Shown here: one piece after another, positions 43,566 through 52,427 of the stretch | Layout: every line of letters starts with the position of its first letter | Position numbering within the stretch: the first letter of the stretch is position 1 | Origin: a virus | Virus record (IMG/VR): IMGVR_UViG_3300009164_005114 | Coordinates: 18,856 to 82,855 of that record | DNA length: 64,000 nucleotides | Strand: one strand, 5' to 3' | Position numbers and translations under genes: made by a program | Notes under the pieces: model-generated | Databases searched by the model: none | Told to the model about the DNA's origin: nothing | Seen by the model: only the letters and a program-made list of their open reading frames with translations

Positions 43566-44485
43566 AAGTATTAGTAACAGGTTCTAATGGATTACTAGGT
43601 AATGCATTAAAAGAATTATTAGGTGAAGGTCATATCTACCATACAAGAAAAGATGCTGATTTAACCGATGAAAAATTAACCAAAGAATACATCACACATC
43701 ATGTGAAAAATTCTGGAGTAGACACAATCATACATTGTGCAGCAAAGGTTGGAGGGGTTCAAGCAAACTCAACAAACAATGAAACATTTTTTATTGAGAA
43801 CTACAACATAAATAATAATGTTATAAGTGCGGCATTTGAGAATGGAGTTAAAAACTTTGTAAATTTATCCTCCACTTGTATTTTCCCCGACTCTAACATT
43901 ACATACCCACTAACAGCCGACCAAATAGATATCGCACCTCCTCACCCATCTAACCATGGGTATTCTTATGCAAAAAGATTATCAGGATATCAAACAAAAA
44001 TCATTAGACAATTAACGGGTAATAATTGGATTACAATTGTACCAACAAATGTTTATGGTCCACACGATAATTTCCATCCTGACCATAGTCACATGATTCC
44101 TGGTATTATTCACAGAGCGTATAACTGTAAACAAAATAATGAGGACTTTGTAGTTTGGGGAGATGGTAGTCCTTTAAGACAATTCATCCACTCAAAAGAT
44201 TTAGCGAAAGTTATTTTATGGGCAATTGATAATTGGAATAGTGATGTTCCATTTATGGCGGTTAACGATAACGAGCATTCAGTTATGGATATTGTTAAGA
44301 TAGTTGCCAAAAAATTTGAAATTGCAGATAACAATTTAATTTTTGACGAAACAAAACCAAGAGGTCAATTTAGAAAACCAGCAAAATCAGACATACCTAA
44401 AGATTACGAATACATTAACCTTGAAACAGGGATAACCGAAACCATTGATTGGTTTATTAACAACTATAATACATTAAGAAAATGA
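43562..44485 (+). CDS. fcl: GDP-L-fucose synthase / GDP-colitose synthase-like epimerase-reductase
   Basis: 307 residues. The Rossmann site is VLVTGSNGLLGNALKEL; the catalytic block SSTCIFPD has the family's Cys, and YSYAKRLSG holds the Tyr-x-x-x-Lys pair. DNFHPDHSHMIPG carries the second acid/base His. These define the GDP-4-keto-6-deoxymannose epimerase-reductase group (Fcl/WcaG). ColC, which makes GDP-L-colitose, is homologous and cannot be told apart by eye. The ColD-like gene follows with a four-base overlap, so either product is possible. Confidence 0.87.
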   Translation: MKVLVTGSNGLLGNALKELLGEGHIYHTRKDADLTDEKLTKEYITHHVKNSGVDTIIHCAAKVGGVQANSTNNETFFIENYNINNNVISAAFENGVKNFVNLSSTCIFPDSNITYPLTADQIDIAPPHPSNHGYSYAKRLSGYQTKIIRQLTGNNWITIVPTNVYGPHDNFHPDHSHMIPGIIHRAYNCKQNNEDFVVWGDGSPLRQFIHSKDLAKVILWAIDNWNSDVPFMAVNDNEHSVMDIVKIVAKKFEIADNNLIFDETKPRGQFRKPAKSDIPKDYEYINLETGITETIDWFINNYNTLRK

Positions 44486-45642
44486 AAAGAATTGATTTAA
44501 TTCAAGACACTATTGATAACCAAGATATTGATAATTTAATTACATGGTTACAAAATTACCCAAGATTAACTAAAGGTTCAAAAACAATTGAATTTGAAAA
44601 TAAGTGGTCTCAATGGTTGGGGTCAAAATATTCTGTTTTTGTTAACTCAGGTTCATCCGCAAATTTACTTATGCTATACGCATTGAAAATTCTTAACAAA
44701 ATGAAGAACAATAAAGTTTGTGTCCCAACATTATGTTGGGCAACAGATTTGGCGCCTGTACTTCAATTTGATATGGAACCATTATTGATTGACTGTAATT
44801 TAGATAATTTGTCAGTTGATTTAGAACATTTGGAGGAAGTGTTTAAAACCGAAAATCCATCTGTATTAATTTTAGTTTCAGTATTGGGATTATCACCTGA
44901 TATGGATTCTATTGTTGAGTTGTGTAAAAAATATGATGTTATATTACTTGAAGACAACTGTGAGTCACAGGGGACTAAATTCAAAGGTACTAAACTTGGT
45001 AACTTTGGTTTAATGTCATCATTCTCAACTTATTTTGGTCACACTATGTCGACAATTGAAGGTGGAATTATTTCAACAAACGATGAAGAAATTTACAACA
45101 CATTACTACAACTTAGAAGTCACGGTTGGGATAGAGATTTATCTACGGACAAACAACAAGAATTAAGAAAAGAATGGGATGTGACTGATTTTTCAGCATT
45201 ATACACATTTTACATACCAGGATTTAATTTAAGAAGCACTGATTTGCAAGCTCAAATAGGTATCAAACAATTAGATAAAGTTGATGGAATGATTAACAAT
45301 AGATACGAGAACTTTTTATACTACAAATCTAAATTAGAAGGTAAAACATGGTTCCCAAAAACTTTTGACGATAGTTACACTTCAAACTTTGCAATTCCTT
45401 TTATTACCAAAACTATTGAAGATAAAGAAAATTTAATTAAGGAGTTAGACGAAAATAACATTGCTTGTCGACCATTAATCTCAGGTTCAATGGGTACTCA
45501 ACCATTCTATAAAAAATTATATGGTGAGAATAAATTACCTAAATGTAATATTATAGATGAAAGAGGAATCTATGTTCCTAATCATGATAAAATGAATAAA
45601 GAAGATATTGACAGGATTTGTGATATCTTATTAAAATATTAA
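44482..45642 (+). CDS. ColD-like PLP-dependent sugar 3-dehydratase (DegT/DnrJ family)
   Basis: 386 residues. The fold is that of DegT/DnrJ sugar aminotransferases (NSGSSANLLMLYAL; LLEDNCESQGT; FNLRSTDLQAQIGI). The PLP-binding Lys is replaced by His187 in FSTYFGHTMSTIEGG. That replacement characterises GDP-4-keto-6-deoxymannose 3-dehydratase (ColD), which removes the C3 hydroxyl on the way to colitose. Between an fcl-like gene and gmd, it suggests a route GMD, then ColD-like, then ColC/Fcl-like to a 3,6-dideoxy sugar. A loss-of-function aminotransferase is less likely given the intact neighbours. Confidence 0.8.
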   Translation: MKRIDLIQDTIDNQDIDNLITWLQNYPRLTKGSKTIEFENKWSQWLGSKYSVFVNSGSSANLLMLYALKILNKMKNNKVCVPTLCWATDLAPVLQFDMEPLLIDCNLDNLSVDLEHLEEVFKTENPSVLILVSVLGLSPDMDSIVELCKKYDVILLEDNCESQGTKFKGTKLGNFGLMSSFSTYFGHTMSTIEGGIISTNDEEIYNTLLQLRSHGWDRDLSTDKQQELRKEWDVTDFSALYTFYIPGFNLRSTDLQAQIGIKQLDKVDGMINNRYENFLYYKSKLEGKTWFPKTFDDSYTSNFAIPFITKTIEDKENLIKELDENNIACRPLISGSMGTQPFYKKLYGENKLPKCNIIDERGIYVPNHDKMNKEDIDRICDILLKY

Positions 45643-45647
45643 TAAAA

Positions 45648-46436
45648 ATGTTGAAGTACTTTAAACCTGCAAGAGGTAATGGAGTTCACCAAAGAGGTTA
45701 TTTTTCATACATAACCGAAGCTGTTGTTCATATACATAATGTACTATTAAATTACCCCGACGAAAAATTAAAAATTTATTACGACCTATCAGACATTGTA
45801 GGATACGGTAGTCAAAATATTTATGATGTTTGTTTTGTTCAAGATAAAAATGATTACTTAACAAATATTAATGATTATTCTAATATTGAATTGGTCAATT
45901 ATATTTCACCATTAAATGCTTATGAAAGTGAAACATTTACACTTGAAAACTTAAAAATGTGTGAATCAATTATTAAGGAAAATTTCATATTAAATGACGA
46001 AATGAAACAATTGTTTTCATCAAGACATTCCCAAATTGATTTTACAAAAACTATAGGATTTCATAGGAGAGCCACAGATATGGCAGATGTGCATCATATA
46101 CCAACAATAGATTTATCTGAAATCTTTAATATATTAGAAAAAGAAGAGTTTGAAAATGTATTTTTAATGTGTGATAACCTTAATGATTTAAACCAATTCA
46201 GACAAAGATATGGTAATAAACTAATAACTTTTGATGAATTTACGTCATCAAAAACTGAAGACAACCCATTCTTTAAATTAAAAAATGACGAGGAATCAAT
46301 TAAACAACACATACAAGAAATTGTTTTTGGGGCATATACATTAGGAATGACTAAAAAATTAGTTTGCACTAAATCAAATCTATCAACATTTTCAATTTTC
46401 TCAAACTCACAATTAAACTACACAAGATTAAATTAA
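45648..46436 (+). CDS. Probable GT23/O-FucT-superfamily fucosyltransferase-like protein
   Basis: 262 residues. IGFHRRATDMADVHHIP fits the donor-binding His-x-Arg-Arg motif of the superfamily that includes alpha-1,6-fucosyltransferases and protein O-fucosyltransferases. ENVFLMCDNLNDLNQFRQRY and CTKSNLSTFSIFSN are compatible with its C-terminal half. It is shorter than most members. Together with the GT10 and GT11 genes it would be a third fucosyltransferase fold in the same operon. The assignment rests mainly on one motif plus context. Confidence 0.55.
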   Translation: MLKYFKPARGNGVHQRGYFSYITEAVVHIHNVLLNYPDEKLKIYYDLSDIVGYGSQNIYDVCFVQDKNDYLTNINDYSNIELVNYISPLNAYESETFTLENLKMCESIIKENFILNDEMKQLFSSRHSQIDFTKTIGFHRRATDMADVHHIPTIDLSEIFNILEKEEFENVFLMCDNLNDLNQFRQRYGNKLITFDEFTSSKTEDNPFFKLKNDEESIKQHIQEIVFGAYTLGMTKKLVCTKSNLSTFSIFSNSQLNYTRLN

Positions 46437-47417
46437 ATGTCAAAAAAAATTGCACTTATAACAGGAATCAACGGACAAGACGGTTCTTATTTAGCAGAGT
46501 TTTTACTTGATAAAGGATATGAAGTTCATGGTACCTTAAAAAGAAACTCAGTTGCCGAAAATCAAACGGCAAGATTGGATAACATATTCAATCAAATTAA
46601 ATTACATTATGCAGATTTAACAGATTTATCTTCTTTAATATCAGTAATTCAAAAAACAAATCCTGATGAAATTTACAACTTAGCTGCTCAGTCACATGTT
46701 AGGATTTCATTTGACCAACCAATATATACCGCCAATGTTACGGGTATTGGAACTCTTAATTTATTAGAGGCGGTTAAATTAATTAAACCATCCGTTAAAA
46801 TATACCAAGCATCTTCTTCAGAAATGTTTGGAAATTCCATTGACGAAGATGGATTCCAAAGAGAATCTACCCCATTAAATCCTGTATCTCCTTATGGATG
46901 TGCTAAAGTGTTTAGTTATAACATTGTAAGAAACTACCGAAACTCATATGGTATGTTTATTTCTAATGGTATTTTGTTTAATCACGAATCACCAAGAAGA
47001 GGGACAAATTTTGTAACTAATAAAGTTTGTAAAGAAGTCGTAAAAATACATTTAGGATTATCTAATGAATTAAAATTAGGTAATTTGGAGGCCACAAGAG
47101 ATTGGGGACACGCTAAAGATTATGTAAAAGCAATGTGGATGATATTACAACAAGATAAACCAGATGATTTTGTATGTTCAACGGGTATATCTCATTCAGT
47201 ACAAGATTTATGTGAGTATACATTCTCAAAATTTGGATTAAATTTTAGAGATTATGTAACTGTTGATGAAAAATTTTTACGACCAGAGGAACTTCACAAT
47301 TTAAAAGGTGATAGTTCTAAATTAAATAATATTACAGGGTGGACTCCAGAATACACCTTTGAAACAATGTTAGATGAAATGTTGGAATTTTGGATAAATT
47401 ATTATACTAAAAAATAA
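46437..47417 (+). CDS. gmd: GDP-mannose 4,6-dehydratase
   Basis: 326 residues. The NADP site TGINGQDGSYLAEFLLDKGY is almost canonical, as are YNLAAQSHV, the catalytic ASSSEMFG, SPYGCAKVFSYN (Tyr-x-x-x-Lys) and ILFNHESPRRG. It converts GDP-mannose to GDP-4-keto-6-deoxymannose, the branch point to fucose, colitose and perosamine. It starts one base after the previous stop. Confidence 0.93.
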   Translation: MSKKIALITGINGQDGSYLAEFLLDKGYEVHGTLKRNSVAENQTARLDNIFNQIKLHYADLTDLSSLISVIQKTNPDEIYNLAAQSHVRISFDQPIYTANVTGIGTLNLLEAVKLIKPSVKIYQASSSEMFGNSIDEDGFQRESTPLNPVSPYGCAKVFSYNIVRNYRNSYGMFISNGILFNHESPRRGTNFVTNKVCKEVVKIHLGLSNELKLGNLEATRDWGHAKDYVKAMWMILQQDKPDDFVCSTGISHSVQDLCEYTFSKFGLNFRDYVTVDEKFLRPEELHNLKGDSSKLNNITGWTPEYTFETMLDEMLEFWINYYTKK

Positions 47418-47422
47418 AAAAA

Positions 47423-47806
47423 ATGATAAATGTACCAGTAAGTATTGGTGAATTAATTGATAAATTATCAATTCTTCATGTAAAAAAAATTAAAGTTTCT
47501 AATCCTGAAAAATTAGAATTTATTAATAAAGAGTTTGAATTATTATATAATATGTCATCATATTATCTAAACGATGAAGAAATTTCAAAACAATACCATA
47601 TGTTAGTAGATATTAATTCTAAACTTTGGGAAGTTGAAGACAAACTAAGAGTGTTAGAAGTTGAAAAAAGATGGGATGCAGAATTTGTTGATTTAGCAAG
47701 AAAAGTATACTTTACAAATGATGAAAGATTTTCAGTTAAAAACAAAATTAATGAACTAACTAATTCAGAAGTTAGAGAACAAAAAGAATATGTTGAATAT
47801 AAATAA
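47423..47806 (+). CDS. DUF6165-like small protein linked to sugar loci
   Basis: 127 residues. The N-terminus INVPVSIGELIDKLSILHVK, then KIKVSNPEKLEFINKEFELL, matches the small helical family I know as DUF6165, often found beside surface polysaccharide genes. There is no catalytic motif; it is mostly helix. It follows gmd by five bases and may assist a glycosyltransferase. Confidence 0.6.
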   Translation: MINVPVSIGELIDKLSILHVKKIKVSNPEKLEFINKEFELLYNMSSYYLNDEEISKQYHMLVDINSKLWEVEDKLRVLEVEKRWDAEFVDLARKVYFTNDERFSVKNKINELTNSEVREQKEYVEYK

Positions 47807-47820
47807 ATTAAATTACTCTA

Positions 47821-48567
47821 ATGGCAAGACAAACTAAAAAACCAACACCTACTCCTTCGACTTATGAGGAGAAATCGGTAAGAACAAAAAAAGAAATAAT
47901 TTGTTCAATTATTAAAAGAAAAACAAAAGAAAAATTTTTAACTCAGACACAAAAAAATTATTACGATAAATTAATTTCAAGTGAGGTAACAATTTGTTCT
48001 GGTCCTGCAGGTGTGGGTAAAAGTTATATTACAATGAAAGCTGCGATTGATTTAATCTCAGACCCAAACACACCCTATGAAAAAATTATTATTGTAAGAC
48101 CAGCTGTTGAGGCTGAAGAAAAATTAGGTAGTTTACCTGGTAATGTTGAAGAAAAATTAGACCCTTATATTTTCCCATCTTATTATTTGTTAAACAAAAT
48201 AATTGGAAAAGAGACAAGAGAAAAATTAAAAGAGATTGAGGTTATTGAAGTTTTTGCATTGGCGTTTATGAGAGGTATGAACATTGATAATTCAATTTTA
48301 ATTTTTGAAGAAGGTCAAAATGCAACTCCAAGTCAAATGAAGTTATTATTAACAAGAATTGGATTTAATAGTAAATTCTTTATTTCAGGTGACGTTGAAC
48401 AATCTGATAGATACAAAAACAAAACACATAGTGGATTGTGGGATGCAATTGAAAAATTTAGGGGAGATGAAAACATCTCAACCTTTGAGTTTAAAGATAA
48501 AAATGATATTGTTAGAAATCCTTTAATTAGTAAAATCTTACAAAAATACGATAACGAAACAGAATGA
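47821..48567 (+). CDS. phoH: PhoH-like ATPase
   Basis: 248 residues. Walker A is CSGPAGVGKSYI (61-68 for GPAGVGKS), the PhoH-typical IIIVRPAVEAEEKLGSLPG follows, and Walker B/motif II is ILIFEEGQNATPSQMK with TRIGFNSKFFISGDVEQ after it. PhoH proteins are superfamily 1-like ATPases common in marine phages; their exact role in infection is unclear. A basic N-terminal 40 residues precede the ATPase core. It overlaps the next gene by four bases. Confidence 0.9.
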   Translation: MARQTKKPTPTPSTYEEKSVRTKKEIICSIIKRKTKEKFLTQTQKNYYDKLISSEVTICSGPAGVGKSYITMKAAIDLISDPNTPYEKIIIVRPAVEAEEKLGSLPGNVEEKLDPYIFPSYYLLNKIIGKETREKLKEIEVIEVFALAFMRGMNIDNSILIFEEGQNATPSQMKLLLTRIGFNSKFFISGDVEQSDRYKNKTHSGLWDAIEKFRGDENISTFEFKDKNDIVRNPLISKILQKYDNETE

Positions 48568-49160
48568 GAATAGGGGTAGAGTTGAATGGTGTTTTAAGAG
48601 ATACTTTAAGAAAAATTCAACAAGAGTATGAAAAATGGTATTTAGAAAATCCATTCAAAGAAGATGAGGAAAAATCAGAGTACGAAGTATTATCTGATTT
48701 GACCACTTTGAATATATTAAAACATCTTAAATTTAAAGATGAAGATGAATTATATAATTTTTTATATAAAGAACATACCATGGAAATTTTTGGTCATGCT
48801 GGCTCGGTTGAAATTTCAAGTATGATGGATTTTAACGAATTCTATTTAGACATGAGAGATAATCATGACATACTAATTGTTTCCGATGAAATGGGTAAAT
48901 CAAAACCTGCATCTCTTTTCTTTATTTCAAAATTTGGTTGTTTAGTTGAGACGGTAAAATTTTATAGTGAATCAACAATTAATTCACTATGGGATTCAAT
49001 AGACGTTTTACTTACTGCAAATCCTAAACTATTATTAAACCATCCTGAAGGAAAAATGGTTATTAAATATGAAACTTCATATAATTCTGATATTGAAACA
49101 AACCATTCAATAACGCATTTTAAACAACTAAAAACAAAAATAACAGAGATATATGATTAA
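48564..49160 (+). CDS. Degenerate HAD / 5'-nucleotidase-like protein
   Basis: 198 residues. The N-terminus MRIGVELNGVLRDT aligns with the HAD motif I pattern of phage-type 5'-nucleotidases (usually DxDGVLxD), but the catalytic Asp residues are replaced by Glu6 and Asn8. ILIVSDEMGKSKPASLFFI resembles motifs II/III. A helical cap (residues 15-75) is present. It is probably catalytically altered or inactive. It overlaps both neighbours, so it is co-translated with PhoH. Confidence 0.5.
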   Translation: MRIGVELNGVLRDTLRKIQQEYEKWYLENPFKEDEEKSEYEVLSDLTTLNILKHLKFKDEDELYNFLYKEHTMEIFGHAGSVEISSMMDFNEFYLDMRDNHDILIVSDEMGKSKPASLFFISKFGCLVETVKFYSESTINSLWDSIDVLLTANPKLLLNHPEGKMVIKYETSYNSDIETNHSITHFKQLKTKITEIYD

Positions 49161-49434
49161 AGTATTAGGACAAAATTACTATATTGATTTGGACAAAGTA
49201 GAAGAATACTTGGATATGACAAATCAATTTCCCCCTGAAGAAATTTCAGGTACTACAGAAATGAAAATTAACATCATAAAATTTGAAATGGTGAAAATGT
49301 TAATGGATACAGTATTAACAGAACACGAAGAAATTGACGAACAATTAGGTTTAAAATCAAGTACAAGTACTAGTATACCATTCAGATTGGCATTCAATAG
49401 CTTATTAAACAAAAAACTTATAAATCATTATTAA
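49153..49434 (+). CDS. Small protein of unknown function
   Basis: 93 residues: MIKVLGQNYYIDLDKVEEYL at the start, a central helix around IIKFEMVKMLMDTVLTEHEE, and FRLAFNSLLNKKLINHY at the end. No motif. It overlaps the HAD-like gene by eight bases and ends one base before the next start. Confidence 0.4.
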   Translation: MIKVLGQNYYIDLDKVEEYLDMTNQFPPEEISGTTEMKINIIKFEMVKMLMDTVLTEHEEIDEQLGLKSSTSTSIPFRLAFNSLLNKKLINHY

Positions 49435-49435
49435 T

Positions 49436-50488
49436 ATGGAAACATCTTTAAACGAAAAAGTAAAACAGTCGATTCAAAATCTAAGAGACAAGAAATCTAG
49501 AATTTATTTCTTAGTACAAGATACTAAAGGGAATGCAAGAGCGTCTGTTAGATTAATTTATCAAATGGCTAAAACCCTTTTAGATTCAGGATTTAATCCT
49601 ATAATCCTTCATGAAAAATCAGATTACGCTGGCGTTATTGCTTGGCTTGACGAAGAATATATGTCAATCCCACACAAATCAATTGAAGGTCAAAATTTGG
49701 AGATTTCTCCTGAAGATTTTATAATCGTACCTGAATTATTTGGTTACATTATGGAACAAATTAAAAACTTACCTTGCGGTAAAATAGTTTTAACTCAAAA
49801 CTATAATAATATTGTAGAAACTCTACAACCTGGTCAAAATTGGCAACAATACGGATTCTTAAAATGTATTACAACTACAAAAAAACAAGAGGAATATATT
49901 GAAACGGTTATGAGACAAACAAGTTTTGATATTATTAAACCTTTAATTACCGATAGCTTTTACCCAAAAACTTTACCTGCAATGCCAATCATTGGTGTTC
50001 ATACTAAAGACCAATCAGATACAATTAACATTATTAAAACATTTTACCTTAAATTCCCTCAATATAGATGGTTCACATTTAGAGATTTAAGAGGTCTTTC
50101 TGAAATTGAATTTGGAAATTCTTTAAGAGATTGTTTTGTTAGTGTTTGGATTGACGAACAAAGTGGATTCGGTACATTCCCATTAGAATCAATGGCTTCA
50201 GGAGTACCAGTAATTGGTAAAGTACCTTACATGCAACCTGAGTGGATGAATGAGGATAACGGTATTTGGATTACTAACCCTACACTATTTTGTGATTTTA
50301 TTGCCGACTTTATTCAAAATTGGTTAGAAGATAATATCAAACCTGAACTTTATGACAACATGAAAAAAACTGTTGAAAATTATACTAATAAACAAGAATT
50401 TGATTCTACCGTTACTTCTTTATTTGAAGGGTATTTAAATCTAAGGGCAGATTCATTTGAAGAACAAATCGCTAAAACTGAAGAATAA
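49436..50488 (+). CDS. GT-B-like glycosyltransferase
   Basis: 350 residues. RIYFLVQDTKGNARASVRLI, then LVQDT-type N-terminal half; the C-terminal half has SVWIDEQSGFGTFPLESMAS, then GVPVIGKVPYMQPEW. This is the donor-binding block of GT4 enzymes (Gly-Phe-Gly, Glu, Ala-Ser-Gly-x-Pro-Val). It separates the PhoH group from the last GT2 of the cluster. Confidence 0.75.
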   Translation: METSLNEKVKQSIQNLRDKKSRIYFLVQDTKGNARASVRLIYQMAKTLLDSGFNPIILHEKSDYAGVIAWLDEEYMSIPHKSIEGQNLEISPEDFIIVPELFGYIMEQIKNLPCGKIVLTQNYNNIVETLQPGQNWQQYGFLKCITTTKKQEEYIETVMRQTSFDIIKPLITDSFYPKTLPAMPIIGVHTKDQSDTINIIKTFYLKFPQYRWFTFRDLRGLSEIEFGNSLRDCFVSVWIDEQSGFGTFPLESMASGVPVIGKVPYMQPEWMNEDNGIWITNPTLFCDFIADFIQNWLEDNIKPELYDNMKKTVENYTNKQEFDSTVTSLFEGYLNLRADSFEEQIAKTEE

Positions 50489-50489
50489 T

Positions 50490-51296
50490 ATGAATAACAA
50501 ATTATCACTATCCGTAATATTACCAATTAAATCATCTAAAGCAAAAGACTTTGATGAATATTTTGAAAAAGCTATCACATCAATTAAAACACAAACAGTT
50601 GAAATTGAGGAATTATTAATAGTACATACATCCGAAGAATCATTAATCAAACATTTAAATGATTATGATTTTGGTACTCTTAATGTCACAAAATTATTGT
50701 GGGATAAAGAACCTAATTATTGTGAACAAATTAATTATGGTGTTAAAAACGCCAAGGGTACTTGGATTTCTTTATTTGAGTTTGATGATGAGTATTCATC
50801 AATTTGGTTTAAGAATGTTAAAAAATATATTGACTCTTATCCTCAAACACAAGTATTTTTACCTGTTGTTGTTGAAACTGACGAAAAAGGTTTATTCGCA
50901 GGGTTTACTAATGAAGCAACATTTGCAGCTAATTTTAGTCAAGAAATGGGTATATTAACTAACGAAACTTTACAAGATTATCAAAACTTTCAAACCGCTG
51001 GTTCTGTAATTAAAAAAGAAGTTATTGAGGATTTTGGAGGATTTAAGCCCTCAATCAAATTAACTTTTATTTATGAATTCTTATTAAGACTAACTTATAA
51101 TTCAGTATCAATTATGACTATTCCAAAACTTGGTTATAAACATACTAATATGAGAGAGGGTTCAATATTTTGGAATTATAAATTTGGTCAAGATAAGATG
51201 ATTGAAGATGAAGTAAAATTTTGGATTCAAACGGCAAAAAAAGAATTTTTCTTTGTTGATGATAGAGCCATAAATTATCAAACTGAAAATGTATAA
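50490..51296 (+). CDS. GT2-like glycosyltransferase
   Basis: 268 residues from the ATG at 50490, two bases after the previous stop. A TTG further upstream (50457) in the same frame would overlap the previous gene by 32 bases and is less likely. LSLSVILPIKSSKAKDFDEY, LLIVHTSEES and WISLFEFDDEYSS (metal site) are GT2-like; FGGFKPSIKLTFIYEFLLRL fits the second half. It overlaps the sigma factor start by one base. Confidence 0.7.
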   Translation: MNNKLSLSVILPIKSSKAKDFDEYFEKAITSIKTQTVEIEELLIVHTSEESLIKHLNDYDFGTLNVTKLLWDKEPNYCEQINYGVKNAKGTWISLFEFDDEYSSIWFKNVKKYIDSYPQTQVFLPVVVETDEKGLFAGFTNEATFAANFSQEMGILTNETLQDYQNFQTAGSVIKKEVIEDFGGFKPSIKLTFIYEFLLRLTYNSVSIMTIPKLGYKHTNMREGSIFWNYKFGQDKMIEDEVKFWIQTAKKEFFFVDDRAINYQTENV

Positions 51297-52045
51297 TGCA
51301 AGAAACTCTATCTGCAACGACAGAAGATGTTTCATCCAAAAAAAGAGGTAGAAAGACAGTAAATGTAAATTATTTTGACGTAAGAGAAGAGACCGCAGTT
51401 AGAAATTTTCTATTGGCGGAAACCGCAGAAGAAAAAAACAAAATATATAACGAATACTTAAGAGGCCCTCTTGATAAGATGATTTCGTCTATCATAAGGA
51501 GATATAAATTATATCGTAAGGATATGGATTTTATTGAAATCCATTGTGACACTCATTCTTTTTTAATGACTAAGGTTGATAAATTTAAACCTTCAAAAGA
51601 AAAGAAAGCGTATTCGTACTTTGGTACAATCTGTAAAAATTATTTAATGGGTCAAATTATTAAAGACCAAAAAGAAATAAACAGAAAAGTATCATACGAG
51701 GACATGTCTGAAAGTATTGAAGAAAGACCTGATATGATGTACCGAATAGATGAGGAAGTGGTAGACACTAGTGTTATCATTACTCAATATCTAAAAGAAT
51801 TAAAAGATTTTATTGATACTGAAAATTTAAACGATAATGAAAGAAAATTAGGTTATGCGTTAATTGATTTATTTGATAATTATGAATCAATTTTTTCGGG
51901 AGCGGATAATAACAAATTTAATAAGAATGTTATTCTTTTATCATTAAGAGAAATGACAAATCTTAGTACTAAAGAAATACGCAGTTCTATTAAGAGATTT
52001 AAAAAGTTGTATATTTTAATTCAAACTAAAATGAAAACCGATTAA
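51296..52045 (+). CDS. Late sigma factor (gp55-like)
   Basis: 249 residues (T4 gp55: 185). A sigma-70 region 2-like block is visible: LDKMISSIIRRYKLYR, then FIEIHCDTHSFLMTKVDKF and AYSYFGTICKNYLMGQIIKD, which corresponds to the core-binding and -10-recognition helices. Region 4 is absent, as in gp55, which depends on the sliding clamp and a coactivator. The C-terminus (LREMTNLSTKEIRSSIKRFK) may bind the polymerase flap or clamp. It would direct transcription of late genes, possibly from the TATTTAT elements described here. Confidence 0.75.
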   Translation: MQETLSATTEDVSSKKRGRKTVNVNYFDVREETAVRNFLLAETAEEKNKIYNEYLRGPLDKMISSIIRRYKLYRKDMDFIEIHCDTHSFLMTKVDKFKPSKEKKAYSYFGTICKNYLMGQIIKDQKEINRKVSYEDMSESIEERPDMMYRIDEEVVDTSVIITQYLKELKDFIDTENLNDNERKLGYALIDLFDNYESIFSGADNNKFNKNVILLSLREMTNLSTKEIRSSIKRFKKLYILIQTKMKTD

Positions 52046-52049
52046 AAAG

Positions 52050-52056
52050 TATTTAT
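52050..52056 (+). promoter_or_regulatory. Candidate late promoter element TATTTAT
   Basis: GTATTTATAGATATG: the element ends four bases before the ATG at 52061. Confidence 0.5.
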
Positions 52057-52060
52057 AGAT

Positions 52061-52426
52061 ATGCCTAGACCACAAAGAAAAGAAATAAATTTCACTAAAG
52101 ATTCAATTTTATCTTTAATGCAAGAAATCTACAATGAACTTGTAGAACAGAGACAAACTGCAATTAGAATCCAAAATAAAATGTTAACCATGTTGAAAGA
52201 CCCTGAAGACATGACAACAATTGGACCTGTAATTGAAAAACAACAAAAAATTGTTAATGATTGTGTTGATAAAAAAATAAGTCTATCAAAATTACAATCT
52301 AGTATTTGGGAAAAATCAAATAATAATACTGAATCGTTTTCTCTTGCAGATTTAGATGACGACCTTATTCAAAATTTAATTGATAAGGACGTGTCTAACG
52401 ATGAGGAAACATATAAAATGAGATAA
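52061..52426 (+). CDS. Small coiled-coil protein behind the sigma factor
   Basis: 121 residues. A basic N-terminus (MPRPQRKEINFTKD) is followed by a long helix (SILSLMQEIYNELVEQRQTA to LSKLQSSIWE) and an acidic tail (SFSLADLDDDLIQNLI). Size and an acidic, hydrophobic tail next to a gp55-like gene invite comparison with the T4 coactivator gp33 (112 residues), but no specific motif was seen. Equally it may be the first gene of the baseplate unit, since it has its own late element. Function unknown. Confidence 0.4.
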   Translation: MPRPQRKEINFTKDSILSLMQEIYNELVEQRQTAIRIQNKMLTMLKDPEDMTTIGPVIEKQQKIVNDCVDKKISLSKLQSSIWEKSNNNTESFSLADLDDDLIQNLIDKDVSNDEETYKMR

Positions 52427-52427
52427 A

